Below, piece after piece: positions 44,225 to 53,566 of a stretch of DNA of 64,000 nucleotides. This stretch comes from JAJTHC01 sp044348005. GTDB lineage: Bacteria; Cyanobacteriota; Vampirovibrionia; Vampirovibrionales; JAJTHC01. Numbering within the stretch: the first letter of the stretch is position 1; the number at the start of each line of letters is the position of its first letter. Both the position numbers and the translations under genes were made by a program. The DNA lies in the NCBI GenBank assembly GCA_044348005.1, contig JBIKTR010000003.1, positions 124,001-188,000 on the forward strand, written 5' to 3'. The notes under the pieces are model-generated. The model searched no databases and was not told the origin of the DNA. It saw only the letters and a list, made by a program, of their open reading frames with translations.

Positions 44225-44370
44225 CTCCGTTTAGAGCTGGTGCTTGGGGGTCTTTGTCCCGCCAAAGACTCCCCAAACCCCCAAAGCGGCTTAAGGGGCG
44301 GCGGGGGGAGGGACGTGTTACGTCCTCCCTCCCCCCAGTATGCCCCCCTTAAGAATCCCCCATCCCCCCC
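44225..44370 (+). repeat. Dispersed repeat family B, copy B1 with large GC-rich hairpin
   Basis: Begins TCCGTTTAGAGCTGGTGCTT then GGGGGTCTTTG, and continues to a large hairpin: CTTAAGGGG (44290-44298) pairs with CCCCTTAAG (44345-44353), and an inner GGGGGGAGGG-ACGT pairs with ACGT-CCTCCCTCCCCCC apart from a 3-nt bulge. Copy B2 at 54132-54320 shares the leader and has a different but equally paired hairpin. It fills the gap between DUF366 and the mannosidase. Confidence 0.8.
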
Positions 44371-44432
44371 TCCCTCCCGTTTCGAACCCTGTTTATTTCA
44401 TTAAAGAGTTTGTGAAAATTAAGGTTAGACTC

Positions 44433-46907
44433 ATGCTTGAAAAAAATAGTAAAAACAGCAATAATAATAATATCGTAGTCGCGACACCTCTCACTGAAGT
44501 GCCAATAGGCGACTCTTTTCTTTGCTGGCACACCCATTGGGATCGTGCGTGGTATGTGTCTTTTGAAACGTACCAGCACCGGCTCTTGGCTGTGCTAGAA
44601 CGAATCGTCACTTACCTTGAAGATGGACGCCTTGAGAAATTCAGTCTTGACGGGCAAACGGCTCTGTTACATGACGCTCAAGCCCTTCTGCCTGATTTGG
44701 TGGAACGCCTAAAACCGCACATTCAAAGCGGAAGGCTCCATGTCGGCCCGTGGTTCACGATGCCAGACACTCAACTGGTGGGGCTTGAATCGCTTTTGCG
44801 TAATTTGCAACACGGGCAACGTGACGCTCGTGCACTGGGCTGTACCCATTTCACCGCCTATTTGCCTGACACCTTTGGGCAACCTGAAAGCATTCCCATG
44901 CTTTTTAATAAGCGAGGCATTACGCATGCCATGATGTGGCGAGGGCGGGCTTTGCCTCCTAAGGCATCTCCCCTGTTTAATTGGGTTTCTCCTAATGGGG
45001 AAGGGCTTATAACCTACCAGTTGCCTGAAGGGTATTTTCAAATGCCCTTGCAGGATGTAGAGCTCCCCACGCTTGATGCTAAAACTCAAGCCCTAGACGC
45101 GCTTGAAGCGCGTTTGGTTCAATGGGGTGTGCCTGTTTTTCTTCCCTTGGGGGGGGATCACCTTGCCCCGCCTGATGCGGAAACGTTAGATGCCTGCCAG
45201 CCTGTTTTAGACGGCTATTGCGTGGCGCACCCCCATGAGTTTATGGAACAGGTGGCGGGTCAAGTAAGCAAACAGGCTTTAGAAACACGTGTGGGCGAAC
45301 TGCGTGATTTTGGCGAAAATGCTCCGCCGTTATTGAGTGGCACGTTGTTGTCTCGCGTCTGGTTAAAGCAGCTCAATGCCCAATGCGAATGGTGGCTCAC
45401 CCAAGTGTGGGAACCGCTGCGGGCCAGGCATCAGGAATATCTTCAGACGACGCAGCAAAAAGCCCGTAGCGCATGGCAATGGCAATGGCAATGGCAAGCG
45501 GAAGGCCAAGCCTTGGCCCAAGCGTGGCGGTTGCTTTTGTTGAATCACCCGCATGACGACATTTGCGGGTGCAGTATAGACAGCGTCCACCTTCACAATG
45601 AAGCCCGTTTTCAAAGCGTGCTAGATTTAGCACTCACGTGGAGCCAATGGCATCGGCGTGAACTTGAAACGTTGCTGGGGTACAAGATACTTTTACCCGT
45701 TGAAGTGCCTCGCCAGCCTGAAAGTGTCTTGTCTTTTGAATCAAAAGAAAGGCCATCTCCCGAACAAGGTATTGGCCAAGCGTTTGAAGAAAGCCGCTTA
45801 ATCAACGACTGGCAAGGCTCCATTACAGAAGTGCCGTTGTCACATCGTGTGGAAACGGTGTATTCGTATGTTCAAGCGTCCAACGCTCAACCCCTTGATT
45901 CCCAAACGAAACAGAACGCCGTTCAACAGATGGAAGACTTTATCAAGAGTCTTTCCCTTGAATCTTTGGAAGATAAAGGCGACAGCTACAACGCTTCACC
46001 CAAGCGGGGTTCTCTTGAAGTACACCGACTAGATTTTTGGGTGGATCAGGAGGCCCTAACCGCCACCGCCTCTCTAAGGCTTCAGCAGGACGAGATCACC
46101 GTCAAGGCGTCTTACAAGGGCCATGAGGTGATGGAACTTGAAATCCAACAAGACATTCACACCCCCAATCATCAAGTCAATCTGCGACTAGAAGCCCCCA
46201 ATTTTGCCAGAAGTCACGAAAGAGACTTGCATACAGGTTTTGCCGTCACTCGACTTTCACCCCCTGAACGCAGTGGGCGCTTCCCCACTTTTTCAGTAGA
46301 CAAACACAGGGGCGAATGGCAACCTGTGGGCGCAAGCTACCAAGGGGGCTTGCGTTGGGGGCTTACCCACCCGCAATCGCTGATTATGGTGGGGCATTAT
46401 GCGTATGAAGTGGTGGAAGAGGCCTTGATTCTTCCCCTGCATCGCGGTTTTTCGCATTTGTCGAAAGGACGCCTGCCCACGCGTTTTTACCCCGCAGGTC
46501 CGCCGTTTTCAACCCCCCACGGCCAAGGCCTTGCTCGCCAAGTGACCCATCGCTTGCGGTGGATGCCTCATCACGTCAATGAAGCCGACCTTGCGTTTCA
46601 TCGTCACCAATTGATGGTGCAACCCGTTTATCAGTCTCTCCCTCAAACGCCTATGGCTAGTGTTATTGACGCCCTCGTCCAACAAGCGCCTCATCTCCTA
46701 CGCGTGACGGCTCACCAATGGCTTGAAGAAGAAGGCTGTTTTGCCGTAAGACTCCTGAACACGGGGGATTCTCCCCTGTATTTAGCACTTCCTTCAAACG
46801 TGTTATGGTGTCGAAACGCATGGGCAACACACAAAGTGTTTGACGTCTTCTCTAGCGTAACAATTCCGCCAAAAGATTGGGTTTTTCTGGCGTATGTGGT
46901 AGAATAG
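44433..46907 (+). CDS. Glycoside hydrolase family 38 alpha-mannosidase
   Basis: 824 residues from ATG 44433 (AAGG nine bases before); the longer frame from 44340 runs through repeat B1 and is rejected. The catalytic domain has the family's zinc-binding entry CWHTHWDRAWYVSFETYQ, the nucleophile Asp region FTAYLPDTFGQPESIP, and HPHDDICGCSIDSVHL with further zinc ligands. A middle helical domain and a beta-sandwich C-terminus complete it. The closest pattern is the MngB type (2-O-mannosyl-glycerate hydrolase) or another bacterial GH38. No signal peptide, so it is cytoplasmic. The substrate is unproven. Confidence 0.88.
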   Translation: MLEKNSKNSNNNNIVVATPLTEVPIGDSFLCWHTHWDRAWYVSFETYQHRLLAVLERIVTYLEDGRLEKFSLDGQTALLHDAQALLPDLVERLKPHIQSGRLHVGPWFTMPDTQLVGLESLLRNLQHGQRDARALGCTHFTAYLPDTFGQPESIPMLFNKRGITHAMMWRGRALPPKASPLFNWVSPNGEGLITYQLPEGYFQMPLQDVELPTLDAKTQALDALEARLVQWGVPVFLPLGGDHLAPPDAETLDACQPVLDGYCVAHPHEFMEQVAGQVSKQALETRVGELRDFGENAPPLLSGTLLSRVWLKQLNAQCEWWLTQVWEPLRARHQEYLQTTQQKARSAWQWQWQWQAEGQALAQAWRLLLLNHPHDDICGCSIDSVHLHNEARFQSVLDLALTWSQWHRRELETLLGYKILLPVEVPRQPESVLSFESKERPSPEQGIGQAFEESRLINDWQGSITEVPLSHRVETVYSYVQASNAQPLDSQTKQNAVQQMEDFIKSLSLESLEDKGDSYNASPKRGSLEVHRLDFWVDQEALTATASLRLQQDEITVKASYKGHEVMELEIQQDIHTPNHQVNLRLEAPNFARSHERDLHTGFAVTRLSPPERSGRFPTFSVDKHRGEWQPVGASYQGGLRWGLTHPQSLIMVGHYAYEVVEEALILPLHRGFSHLSKGRLPTRFYPAGPPFSTPHGQGLARQVTHRLRWMPHHVNEADLAFHRHQLMVQPVYQSLPQTPMASVIDALVQQAPHLLRVTAHQWLEEEGCFAVRLLNTGDSPLYLALPSNVLWCRNAWATHKVFDVFSSVTIPPKDWVFLAYVVE

Positions 46908-46931
46908 CCTTCAGGTAGTGAGGTTTTAACC

Positions 46932-47366
46932 ATGTTTCCTTTTATTTTAAGTATTCTGTTCCTCTTGAGTGGTTGCATAACGTGGACGGCGCAAGGTGCA
47001 GAAAGCGTCCGTATTGCCCCAGTTACAGGGAAGGCACCTGCTGTCACGGTGCCGGTTGTGGACGTCAAAAAAGCCCCCGTGGCTGATGACTTTGAAATTG
47101 TGCCAGCCTCACTGCCCAAGGGGTGGCAAACCTGTGGACGTTTGCGCCTTAAAATTGCCTATATCAACGCCCTGCCCATTTGGCAACGCTTCTTTTTGTC
47201 TCCCTATCGATCCCTAGAAGCCATGCGCTACAAACGATGCGCCAAGGCCCTTATGCCCTCGACTCAAGCCTTTATGGAAGCCACTTACCCCTTGCCGTAT
47301 GTGCCGATCGACCCCCAAACGAGCCTCAAGCCCAAGTCTCCCAAACCTTTAAACACAACCCCTTAA
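46932..47366 (+). CDS. Small putative lipoprotein
   Basis: 144 residues. The N-terminus FPFILSILFLLSGC has a lipobox (LLSGC, Cys about residue 15), followed by a Val/Pro/Ala-rich linker and a basic, Pro-rich C-terminal domain with two Cys (CGRL, KRCAK). No family recognised. It starts 25 bp after the mannosidase and is followed after 13 bp by the next small gene, so the three may be one operon. Confidence 0.55.
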   Translation: MFPFILSILFLLSGCITWTAQGAESVRIAPVTGKAPAVTVPVVDVKKAPVADDFEIVPASLPKGWQTCGRLRLKIAYINALPIWQRFFLSPYRSLEAMRYKRCAKALMPSTQAFMEATYPLPYVPIDPQTSLKPKSPKPLNTTP

Positions 47367-47378
47367 AGGAAGTTTACC

Positions 47379-47654
47379 ATGATTTTTTCTGCCCAAACGG
47401 CGGTGACCCTCGCCTTTTTTCTTGAAGTGTTGCTTTTAATCGTGTTGGTGTCGTTGGTGTTGAAAGTGAGTCAGTGGGAAGCCGCCTTTCGCTTGCAAAA
47501 AGACGCCCGATTGCTTGAACTCAGAACATTCCGCCGTGAAATTAAAGAACTTCGCTATGCGGTGGAAGCCGTGCCGGACTTGTATGCCTTGCCGTTTTTC
47601 AAGCAGTGGAAGTGCAACCCCCTGCGCTGGATTTTACCCTATTTCTTAAAATAG
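47379..47654 (+). CDS. Small single-pass membrane protein
   Basis: 91 residues. One strong membrane helix (LAFFLEVLLLIVLVSLVLKV) is followed by a charged amphipathic helix (FRLQKDARLLELRTFRREIK) that could be a coiled coil. AAAGGAAG precedes the ATG. No family recognised. Repeat A3 begins 14-17 bp after the stop codon. Confidence 0.55.
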   Translation: MIFSAQTAVTLAFFLEVLLLIVLVSLVLKVSQWEAAFRLQKDARLLELRTFRREIKELRYAVEAVPDLYALPFFKQWKCNPLRWILPYFLK

Positions 47655-47667
47655 AATCACGTGCCGC

Positions 47668-47740
47668 AATGGCCTAATTTACGACACACGAAATACCCGT
47701 TTTTTGCTCAATTTTCAAGGAGTTTACTGGGGTGTGAAGG
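47668..47740 (+). repeat. Dispersed repeat family A, minimal copy A3
   Basis: GGCCTAATTTACGACACACG is followed by a single unit-like stretch (AAATACCCGTTTTTT), then GCTCAATTTTCAAGG, CTGGGG and TGTGAAGG. It has both conserved ends of family A but no tandem array. The remainder up to 47818 diverges. It starts about 14 bp after a stop codon, in the gene's orientation. Confidence 0.75.
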
Positions 47741-47818
47741 GCTTAAAGTGCACGATGTTTGGGTGGAGAGTCTTTCTTAAGGCGCTTTTCTTTTGGCGCG
47801 TCCTAAAAGCGGTGGCGA

Positions 47819-48499
47819 TTACTGGCTCGTTTTAGGGGAAGCTTTTTGGCCTAAAGATTCTAAAAGATCAGGGAGGAATTTTGCAAGAGTACCTTTGTTT
47901 TGATCTTTTTTCAGTAACACTAGCAGTTGATCTTTCTGTTTGATATCTAAAACTTTCGTTATTTTTTCTAGGCTTCTTTCAGGAAAGATAATCTTAATAT
48001 CTCGGCTACCCCTATGCATAGAACTTGTTTGCATAAAAGAAAGCGTAAGCTTTTGGCCACTTGCTTGAATATCTGTGACGCTAGCTTCAACAGGTCGAAG
48101 ACTGTCCTTTGCACCCAAATTTATTGTGAGGGACTTTGCTGCTGTTTCCCCTGGATTAATAGGGGCAATTTCGACTTCTTGAGCAACATCTTCAGAGTTA
48201 GCTTTTGTGTCATCTAATTCAACAACATCTGAACTACTAAGCTCGCTATCAATTCTGACCACTCCATCAGAACCCGCATTGGGATTTTGATAGACTTGTT
48301 GAGATGCAAAATTATGCTCAGTGGGAGGTTGCCATGGAAACATATATACAGGAACGACAGGTTTAATTTCACGAAAAAAGGGGTTTCCTGGAGGAGAGAG
48401 TGCATTGTTTGGTTGAAGAATGGGAGGAGGTGTTTGAGTTACAGTATTTGGTGGAAGCAAATAGTGAGGTTGATAAGGATTGGATAAAGAGATCGACAT
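47819..48499 (-). CDS. Unknown protein with a Pro-rich N-terminus
   Basis: 226 residues from ATG 48499, chosen for AAAGGATG eight bases before it. The first ~100 residues are Pro/Gln/Asn-rich and probably disordered, with no signal peptide. The C-terminal half looks folded (LTLSFMQTSSMHRGSRDIKI, then KITKVLDIKQKDQLLVLLKK). AT-rich compared with uvrA beside it. No family recognised. Confidence 0.5.
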   Translation of the reverse strand: MSISLSNPYQPHYLLPPNTVTQTPPPILQPNNALSPPGNPFFREIKPVVPVYMFPWQPPTEHNFASQQVYQNPNAGSDGVVRIDSELSSSDVVELDDTKANSEDVAQEVEIAPINPGETAAKSLTINLGAKDSLRPVEASVTDIQASGQKLTLSFMQTSSMHRGSRDIKIIFPERSLEKITKVLDIKQKDQLLVLLKKDQNKGTLAKFLPDLLESLGQKASPKTSQ

Positions 48500-48588
48500 A
48501 GAGTCATCCTTTTTTAGGAGAGAATACATATATATAAGTATAAAAACAATCTTATTCAAAAAAGTGCGTCTCTGTAACAAAATCTAAA

Positions 48589-48617
48589 ACGACACCGTAA
48601 ACTGTTTGGCGTATAAT
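48589..48617 (+). promoter_or_regulatory. Promoter of uvrA
   Basis: TATAAT at 48612-48617 with ACGACA (4 of 6 to TTGACA) 17 bases upstream at 48589-48594. It places the transcript start near 48624 and supports ATG 48657 as the uvrA start instead of the ATG at 48606. Confidence 0.55.
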
Positions 48618-48656
48618 GGAAGGGTACTCTCCCCACAAACGCAAGAGACCCTCCCC

Positions 48657-51626
48657 ATGCCTGCCCTGCACGATGCCCCCTCCACCACCCAGCGATACAT
48701 CTGCCTTGAAGACGTGCAAACGCACAATTTAAAAGGCTTTTCGCTGAACATCCCCAAGCACCAGCTCGTGGTGTTTACAGGCATTTCAGGCAGCGGTAAA
48801 AGTAGCCTCGTGTTTGATACCCTTTACAGCGAAGCCCAGCGTCGCTACATGAACACCCTAAGCGATTACGCCCAGCAGTTCATGGGCAAGCAGGAAAAAG
48901 CACCCGTTCGCAAGCTTACAGGGCTTTCGCCCGCCATTGCCATTGAACAAAAAACCACGCTCTACTCGCCTCGTTCCACTGTGGGTACCGTCACCAACAT
49001 TATGGATTACTTGCGCGTGCTATTTGCCAAAGCAGGGCGGGCGTACTGCCCGCAATGTGGGGCAAACGTGCAACCCCAACGACTCGCCCAAATGCTCGAA
49101 CGCATCAAAAAACTGCCCGAAGCCTCGCGCATTCAGATTTTAAGCCCCCTGATTCGAGGACGCAAAGGCGATTACGGAGCCTTGTTTGAACAATTGCGAA
49201 AAGAAGGCTTTGCACGTGCCTATGTCGACGGTAAAATGCTGGATTTAGATGAGTTGCCCGACGATTTCAAGCTCGAACGCTATAAGGTGCATCACATTGA
49301 TGCCGTGGTGGATCGCATCGTCATGCGTCACAATAAGGATGCCACCCTGCATCGTTTGGAACAAGCCTTGTCTAAAGCGGTTCAACGCTCGAATGGCTAT
49401 ATGCGTTTGTTGAGCCAAGAACCGCATCACGACACCGAAAAAGAAACGTTGATGTCCACCTTTATGGCGTGTCATGCCTGTGATTTGGACTTTGGCGAAA
49501 TGGCGCCTCGGTTGTTTAGCTTTAATTCGCCTTACGGGGCGTGTGTCACCTGTAAAGGCACGGGGCATCAGTTACACATTGACGAAAGCACCCTCATTAA
49601 AGAACCTTCGCTTAGCCTGAAAGACGGCGCCATGCCAGCTTTGGCCTACTTGTTATGGGGCAAGCACAAGCGGGTGTTGACGGCCTTTGAAAAGTACTTG
49701 CACTTGCCTGTTTCCAAACCGTGGAAGTCGTGGAACAAGGCCGAAAAGCATCTGTTTTTTTACGGCAAAGAAAAGGCGTCTTCGGCTTTTGTCCCCATGG
49801 CGGAAGTCGACTATGAAGACAGCCCCGATGACTGGGAAAACTTCTTTGAAAACTTTGAAGGCATTTTGCCGTTATTGCGTTTAAAAGCCAATACAGGCGG
49901 TTTGACCAGTCAAGCCTACTTTCGCCAATTTACCTTAGAAGACGATTGCCCCGATTGCGAGGGGCTTCGCTTAAAGCCGTTTTCTCTTGCCGTGCGATTA
50001 GGCGACACGCTTACGTGGAAGGCGCTTAGTGCGATGAGTTTAAGTCAAGCGTATGACGCCCTGAGTGCGCTTGAGCCTGAACTAACCGTAACTGAAGCGT
50101 TAATCGCCCAAACCCCCTTAAAAGAAGTATTGGTGCGCTTGCAGTTTTTGAAGAATGTGGGCGTGCCGTATTTAACGCTTGGGCGTCGTGCTTCAACCCT
50201 TTCAGGGGGTGAAGCCCAGCGGATTCGTTTGGCTAGCCAACTCGGCAGTGGGCTTTCAGGCGTCATGTATGTGTTGGATGAACCTTCCATTGGCTTGCAT
50301 GCCCATAACAATCAACAGCTCATTCACACCCTAAAAGAACTACGAGACAAGGGTAATACCGTGCTTGTGGTAGAACATGACGAAGAGCTGATTCGTCAAG
50401 CCGATTATGTGGTGGATATTGGCCCTAGAGCGGGGATTCACGGGGGGGAACTCGTTTTTGCGGGGCATCCAAGTGAACTTGAACAGCAGGCGAATTCCGT
50501 TACTGGGGATTACTTGGCGGGGCGTCGGCGCATTGAAATGAACACCACTAAAAAGCTTCCCAAGCCTGAAAGAGTCCTTCGCCTAAAGGGATGCACCCAC
50601 CACAATTTGAAAAATCTGAACATTACCTTGCCCTTAGGTAAAATGGTGACGATTACGGGCATGAGTGGTTCAGGCAAAAGCACCTTGCTGTTTGATTGTT
50701 TACTGCCCTATGCGGAACAGTACATTCAAGCCACAATGGGTTCTTACGGGCGAAAAAAGGATATTCCCCTTAAAGACTTAAACCTCACGATGCCCAAAGG
50801 CGTCAAAGCCATTGAAGGCATTGAACAGATTGACAAACTCGTGGTGGTGGATCAATCACCCATTGGCCGCAGCAGTCGTAGCAACCCCGCCACGTATACA
50901 GGGATGTTTGATGCCATTCGCAATTTGTATGCCAACACGCTTGAAGCCAAAGCCCAAGGCTTAAGCGCGTCTCACTTTAGTTTTAATGTCAAAGGCGGCC
51001 GTTGTGAAACGTGCAAAGGGGCGGGGAAAACCACGCTTTCTGTGGGGATGTTGCCCGATGCTGAACTGCTGTGCCAAACGTGTGACGGCAAGCGTTTTAA
51101 GCCTGAAATTTTACGCGTGCGGTATAAGGGCAAGAACATTTACGAATTGCTGGAAACACCGATTGAAGCCGCCATTGAGATCTTTGATAGTCACCCCACA
51201 TTGGGGCAACAGTTGCAATTGTTGTGCGATGTAGGCTTGGGGTACTTGGCGCTTGGGCAGGGTGCTCCGCTGCTTTCAGGGGGGGAAGCCCAGCGCTTAA
51301 AACTGGCCACCGATTTAATGCGAAAGCCTTCTGGGCATACGCTGTACTTGTTTGATGAACCTTCGATTGGGTTGCATTGGCATGATTTACACTTGTTTAT
51401 TGATGTGGTAAAACGCTTGGTGGAAAAGGGGCATACGGTGTTGACCATTGAGCACCAGTTGGATTATATTGCGGCCAGTGATTGGGTAATTGACTTAGGC
51501 CCTGAAGGGGGTGAACAGGGCGGTCGCGTATTGGCGGAAGGCACGCCTGTGCAAGTGGCTTCGGTGGCGGAAAGTTTGACAGGGCATTACTTGCATGAAC
51601 ATTTGCATCGCACTGTAATTCATTAA
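48657..51626 (+). CDS. uvrA: Excinuclease ABC subunit A (UvrA)
   Basis: 989 residues from ATG 48657. Two ABC ATPase modules: Walker A ITGISGSGKSSLVFDT-type (here FTGISGSGKSSLVFDTL) and ITGMSGSGKSTLLFD; signatures LSGGEAQRIRLASQLG and LSGGEAQRLKLATDL. The UvrB-binding region (LSPLIRGRKGDYGALFEQL) and zinc fingers (CPQC, CHAC...CVTC, CETC...CQTC) are present. The second zinc-finger loop diverges from the usual EMHFLPD pattern (SVGMLPDAELL), and the second Walker B reads FDEPSIGLH. It starts nucleotide excision repair. Its 3' end overlaps feoB by 4 bp, tail to tail. Confidence 0.92.
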   Translation: MPALHDAPSTTQRYICLEDVQTHNLKGFSLNIPKHQLVVFTGISGSGKSSLVFDTLYSEAQRRYMNTLSDYAQQFMGKQEKAPVRKLTGLSPAIAIEQKTTLYSPRSTVGTVTNIMDYLRVLFAKAGRAYCPQCGANVQPQRLAQMLERIKKLPEASRIQILSPLIRGRKGDYGALFEQLRKEGFARAYVDGKMLDLDELPDDFKLERYKVHHIDAVVDRIVMRHNKDATLHRLEQALSKAVQRSNGYMRLLSQEPHHDTEKETLMSTFMACHACDLDFGEMAPRLFSFNSPYGACVTCKGTGHQLHIDESTLIKEPSLSLKDGAMPALAYLLWGKHKRVLTAFEKYLHLPVSKPWKSWNKAEKHLFFYGKEKASSAFVPMAEVDYEDSPDDWENFFENFEGILPLLRLKANTGGLTSQAYFRQFTLEDDCPDCEGLRLKPFSLAVRLGDTLTWKALSAMSLSQAYDALSALEPELTVTEALIAQTPLKEVLVRLQFLKNVGVPYLTLGRRASTLSGGEAQRIRLASQLGSGLSGVMYVLDEPSIGLHAHNNQQLIHTLKELRDKGNTVLVVEHDEELIRQADYVVDIGPRAGIHGGELVFAGHPSELEQQANSVTGDYLAGRRRIEMNTTKKLPKPERVLRLKGCTHHNLKNLNITLPLGKMVTITGMSGSGKSTLLFDCLLPYAEQYIQATMGSYGRKKDIPLKDLNLTMPKGVKAIEGIEQIDKLVVVDQSPIGRSSRSNPATYTGMFDAIRNLYANTLEAKAQGLSASHFSFNVKGGRCETCKGAGKTTLSVGMLPDAELLCQTCDGKRFKPEILRVRYKGKNIYELLETPIEAAIEIFDSHPTLGQQLQLLCDVGLGYLALGQGAPLLSGGEAQRLKLATDLMRKPSGHTLYLFDEPSIGLHWHDLHLFIDVVKRLVEKGHTVLTIEHQLDYIAASDWVIDLGPEGGEQGGRVLAEGTPVQVASVAESLTGHYLHEHLHRTVIH

Positions 51627-53566
51627 GACCAAAACGGCAGAAACTCTAGCACCCGAGTCACCACTGCTCCTGTGGCAAACGCCAACACCCACGAAAATAA
51701 AAAGACGCCCACCCCTTCTTTCCAACCCCGTTCTTTGAGCATTACAGTGGCAGTCGCCAAACAAGGCACAAACAAGGTAATCACCACCAAGCTCGTGAGC
51801 ATTTGAAGCGGACTTAACACGCTTTTTAACTGATAAAAACCCGCCAAGCCAAAATCCCGACGCACCATCCCCATAATAAACGCCGAAGCCGCTTCTTTCG
51901 GCAAGTGCAACAAGGTTTCGGTGACTCCCCCTAAGGCGTTTTGAATCCACGCTAAGGCGCCTGTAATTTCCGCCAAAGAAACCAGCAATGCCCCTAGCAT
52001 GAACAAAGGTGTGGCTTCTACGAGAAAGCTCCATGAACGCGTCCAGGTTTTTTTGGCGATGTTTTTAAGTCGTGGCAAACGCATGGGCGGCAGATCAATC
52101 ACTAAACCCGTTGAAGTACCAGGCATAATTTTATTCAGCACAGAGCCAATGGCAATAAATAGGCCCGTTAAAATAATAATGTAAAGCAACCACCCTTTTA
52201 ATCCCCCCGCCAAAGCCATCATACCCATAATTAAGCCCAGTTGAGCGGAACAGGGAATGGTAATGGCAAGCAACGTGGTGGCAATGGTCCGTTCGCGTTG
52301 AGAACTCAAGACGCGTGTGGAAATGGCCGCCATGGTCACGCAACCCAAGCCCAAAATCATGGGAATAATGGCGCGTCCGTTAAGGCCCACTTGACGCATG
52401 GCACTGTCACTCAAGGCTGCCAAGCGCGGTAAATAGCCCGTGTCTTCTAGTAAAGACAAATACAAGTTAAAGCCAATCACCAAGGGGGCCAACACCCCAA
52501 TCAGGTAACGGGGCGTCATCGTCAGCAAACCAAATTCACCTGCCAGTATGGTATGAATGGGCGTGCCAATGGCAAAAAACTTCGACACCAAGGAATTGAC
52601 AAACGGCACAAAGATCCCGAGCATGAGCTTGCCTTCTAGCAAGGCCACGGCATCGCCCGCAATCCACACCCCAATAATTTGATACAACGCCATGAGTACC
52701 ACAATCAGGCTTACCCCACCGAAGACGGGGTGCAATAAAGCCTTGCCCAAGGCTTTTGAAAAAGCTTGAAAATTAAGCGTTTTAGGGGTGTCGCAACAAT
52801 CGGCCGAGCAAGTGACTTGTGACACATAGCTTTTTAAATACAAACGCCGATGCCCGTAAATACGCAGTTGTTCGACTTTGTTATGTTCAATTTTAAGTAA
52901 CTCTGAAGGCAAGGGCAGTTCTGGGGTACGACGCCCATAGCTCGCGTAAGGCAAGGCTTCCACAATATCTGAAATCCCTTCCCCACGCACCGCCACACAC
53001 GTGACTACTGGCACTTGCAACTGTTGTTCAAGGGCCAGCGCATCAATTTTTCTTCCACGGGCTTGGGCTTCATCCATTTGATTTAAAACCACAATCAAAG
53101 GGCACCCATAATCAATCAACTGTTGGGTTAAAAACAAATCGCGTTCTAACGTCACGGCATTGACGATGTTGATAATCACATCTACCGAAAGTAACGCCTG
53201 TTCTGCGACGCATTCTTCTTCACTCAAGCGAGACAACCCATACACCCCTGGGGTGTCTTGCACTTCAATATGGGGGTGGGCCTTTAAGGCGCCTTTGGCA
53301 ATGCCTACGGTCGTCCCAGGGAAGTTGGAGACATCCACATAAATGCCCGTTAAGGCATTAAACACCACGGATTTACCCACGTTGGGATTGCCCGCCAGCG
53401 CAACCGTCTTCAGATCCAAAAGGCTTTGCCCAGCTTGAAGATACAACTGACGCAAGGCATCGCTGGTGGCGTGCCGACACGACGCTTCTACAGGAGCGGG
53501 GGCATTACAGCAGGCATCCACTTCGGTATGAGTCAGAGATTCGCTTGATTTATTCACGGATTGCAT
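51623..53566 (-). CDS. feoB: Ferrous iron transporter FeoB
   Basis: 647 residues from ATG 53566, overlapping the feoA stop by 17 bp. The N-terminal G domain has G1 GNPNVGKSVVFNALTG, G2 SNFPGTTVG, G3 DTPGVYGL and G4 LNQMD. The membrane part has two Gate regions (LEDTGYLPRLAALSDSAMRQ and a C-terminal equivalent) and about ten helices. It imports Fe2+ across the inner membrane. An unusual N-terminal extension of ~40 residues carries CC and a further Cys (DACCNAPAPVEASC). No feoC. Confidence 0.95.
   Translation of the reverse strand: MQSVNKSSESLTHTEVDACCNAPAPVEASCRHATSDALRQLYLQAGQSLLDLKTVALAGNPNVGKSVVFNALTGIYVDVSNFPGTTVGIAKGALKAHPHIEVQDTPGVYGLSRLSEEECVAEQALLSVDVIINIVNAVTLERDLFLTQQLIDYGCPLIVVLNQMDEAQARGRKIDALALEQQLQVPVVTCVAVRGEGISDIVEALPYASYGRRTPELPLPSELLKIEHNKVEQLRIYGHRRLYLKSYVSQVTCSADCCDTPKTLNFQAFSKALGKALLHPVFGGVSLIVVLMALYQIIGVWIAGDAVALLEGKLMLGIFVPFVNSLVSKFFAIGTPIHTILAGEFGLLTMTPRYLIGVLAPLVIGFNLYLSLLEDTGYLPRLAALSDSAMRQVGLNGRAIIPMILGLGCVTMAAISTRVLSSQRERTIATTLLAITIPCSAQLGLIMGMMALAGGLKGWLLYIIILTGLFIAIGSVLNKIMPGTSTGLVIDLPPMRLPRLKNIAKKTWTRSWSFLVEATPLFMLGALLVSLAEITGALAWIQNALGGVTETLLHLPKEAASAFIMGMVRRDFGLAGFYQLKSVLSPLQMLTSLVVITLFVPCLATATVMLKERGWKEGVGVFLFSWVLAFATGAVVTRVLEFLPFWS

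Noticed and set aside
44340..44432. Longer N-terminus for the GH38 protein
   Set aside because: The extra codons lie in repeat B1 and lack a ribosome site; ATG 44433 has one.
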